Shown piece after piece: positions 6,985-7,418 of a stretch of 7,418 bases of DNA. The stretch lies in assembly GCA_039932395.1 (NCBI GenBank), contig JBDTQB010000228.1, forward strand, positions 1 through 7,418. Reading direction: 5' to 3'. How positions within the stretch are numbered: the stretch's first letter is position 1; every line of letters begins with the position of its first letter. Both the position numbers and the translations under genes were made by a program. The DNA is from JAGNNV01 sp039932395. GTDB lineage: Bacteria > Acidobacteriota > Vicinamibacteria > Fen-336 > JAGNNV01. A model generated the notes under the pieces. It did no database searches. It saw only the letters and a list, made by a program, of their open reading frames with translations, and was not told the DNA's origin.

Positions 6985-7418
6985 AGCAAGGCTCGAACGC
7001 TCTTCAAGACCCTGGCGCTTTCTGCATCCAACGCGGCGATCTCCTCCAAGATTGCGGCGGGAGTGCGGAGCGTGACTTCGGCGGGGCCGTTCGGGTTTTT
7101 TGCCGACAGATCGAACGTCGTTTGGTCGATCGCCTTCGCGTCCACGGTCCAGCTCTTCGGCGAGTCCGCGGACGTCCTCTGCAACTTCACGAACTCCGCG
7201 AGATCGTCGTCGTTGAGCGGGTTCGTCTTCCCGAAGTTCCGGCCGGCGTCGAGCTGATAGAACCACGTCTTCCGTGTCGGCGCGCCCTTCTCGAAGAACA
7301 GCACCACCGTCTTCACGCCCGCCCCGAGGAACGTGCCGCCAGGACAGTCGAGCACCGTGTGCAGGTTGCAACTCTCCAGCAGCAGCTTCCGCAAAGCCAC
7401 CGAAGCGTTGTCGGTGTT
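6981..7418 (-). CDS. hsdM: Type I restriction enzyme, M (methyltransferase) subunit, C-terminal part
   Basis: The last 145 codons of HsdM, the N6-adenine methyltransferase subunit, enter from the right edge in frame. Visible blocks are ALRKLLLESCNLHTVLDCPGG, GAGVKTVVLFFEKG, TWFYQLDAGRNFGKTNPLNDDDL and the DLSAKNPNG block near the end, all typical of the C-terminal half of the N6_Mtase domain. The catalytic NPPY/F and SAM-binding motifs lie upstream, outside the window, so activity cannot be judged. It ends in TGA overlapping the hsdS TTG start by four bases, the usual tight M-S coupling. The true start is not in view; internal GTG at 7400 is not a start. The methylation it makes would protect the host from HsdR. 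Confidence 0.95.
   Translation of the reverse strand, partial: NTDNASVALRKLLLESCNLHTVLDCPGGTFLGAGVKTVVLFFEKGAPTRKTWFYQLDAGRNFGKTNPLNDDDLAEFVKLQRTSADSPKSWTVDAKAIDQTTFDLSAKNPNGPAEVTLRTPAAILEEIAALDAESARVLKSVRALL

Noticed and set aside
5695..7371. A 558-residue open frame beginning far upstream of hsdS
   Set aside because: The first 129 codons overlap the real hsdM frame and give an Arg-rich, low-complexity sequence unlike any HsdS. Similarity to HsdS begins only after the hsdM stop.
6973..7418. hsdM start at the internal GTG near 7400
   Set aside because: The frame continues to the window edge with HsdM-like residues (NTDNAS) before it, so the gene is cut by the window and does not start there.

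Overview
This window is GC-rich bacterial DNA. All seven genes lie on the minus strand, so they read from the high-coordinate end to the low one. The sequence gives no firm taxonomic marker. The GTG/TTG starts and G+C-rich codons fit many proteobacteria or related GC-rich phyla, and I do not go further. The window is a piece of a chromosomal or mobile defence island: a type I restriction-modification (RM) operon whose specificity and restriction genes are separated by four other defence-type genes.

Layout in transcription order: the 3' end of hsdM (methyltransferase, 7418-6981, entering from the right edge); hsdS (specificity, 6984-5695, overlapping hsdM by 4 bases); a 705-residue DUF262/DUF1524/DUF5655 protein of the GmrSD type IV-like restriction class (5689-3572); a 137-residue ASCH-domain protein (3567-3154); a non-coding gap of about 125 bases with two inverted repeats and a possible promoter; an AAA/ABC-type ATPase (3024 or 3030-1777); a DUF4276 protein (1773-1171); and the 5' part of hsdR (restriction subunit, 1163-1, leaving through the left edge). 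Apart from that gap, every junction is a 4-base overlap or a gap of 3 to 7 bases, so the genes look translationally coupled.

Expected joint function: HsdM and HsdS methylate one bipartite site, and with HsdR they cut DNA lacking the mark. The DUF262 protein probably cuts foreign DNA carrying modified bases, perhaps helped by the neighbouring PUA-like ASCH protein. The AAA ATPase and DUF4276 protein form a second module, an ATPase with a separate TOPRIM-like partner, in the general style of OLD, Gabija and PARIS systems. The inverted repeats fall exactly between the M-S-DUF262-ASCH half and the ATPase-DUF4276-R half, so restriction and the ATPase module could be controlled separately from methylation. 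No tRNA, rRNA, CRISPR array, transposase or attachment site was seen. The only notable non-coding stretch is 3031-3153.
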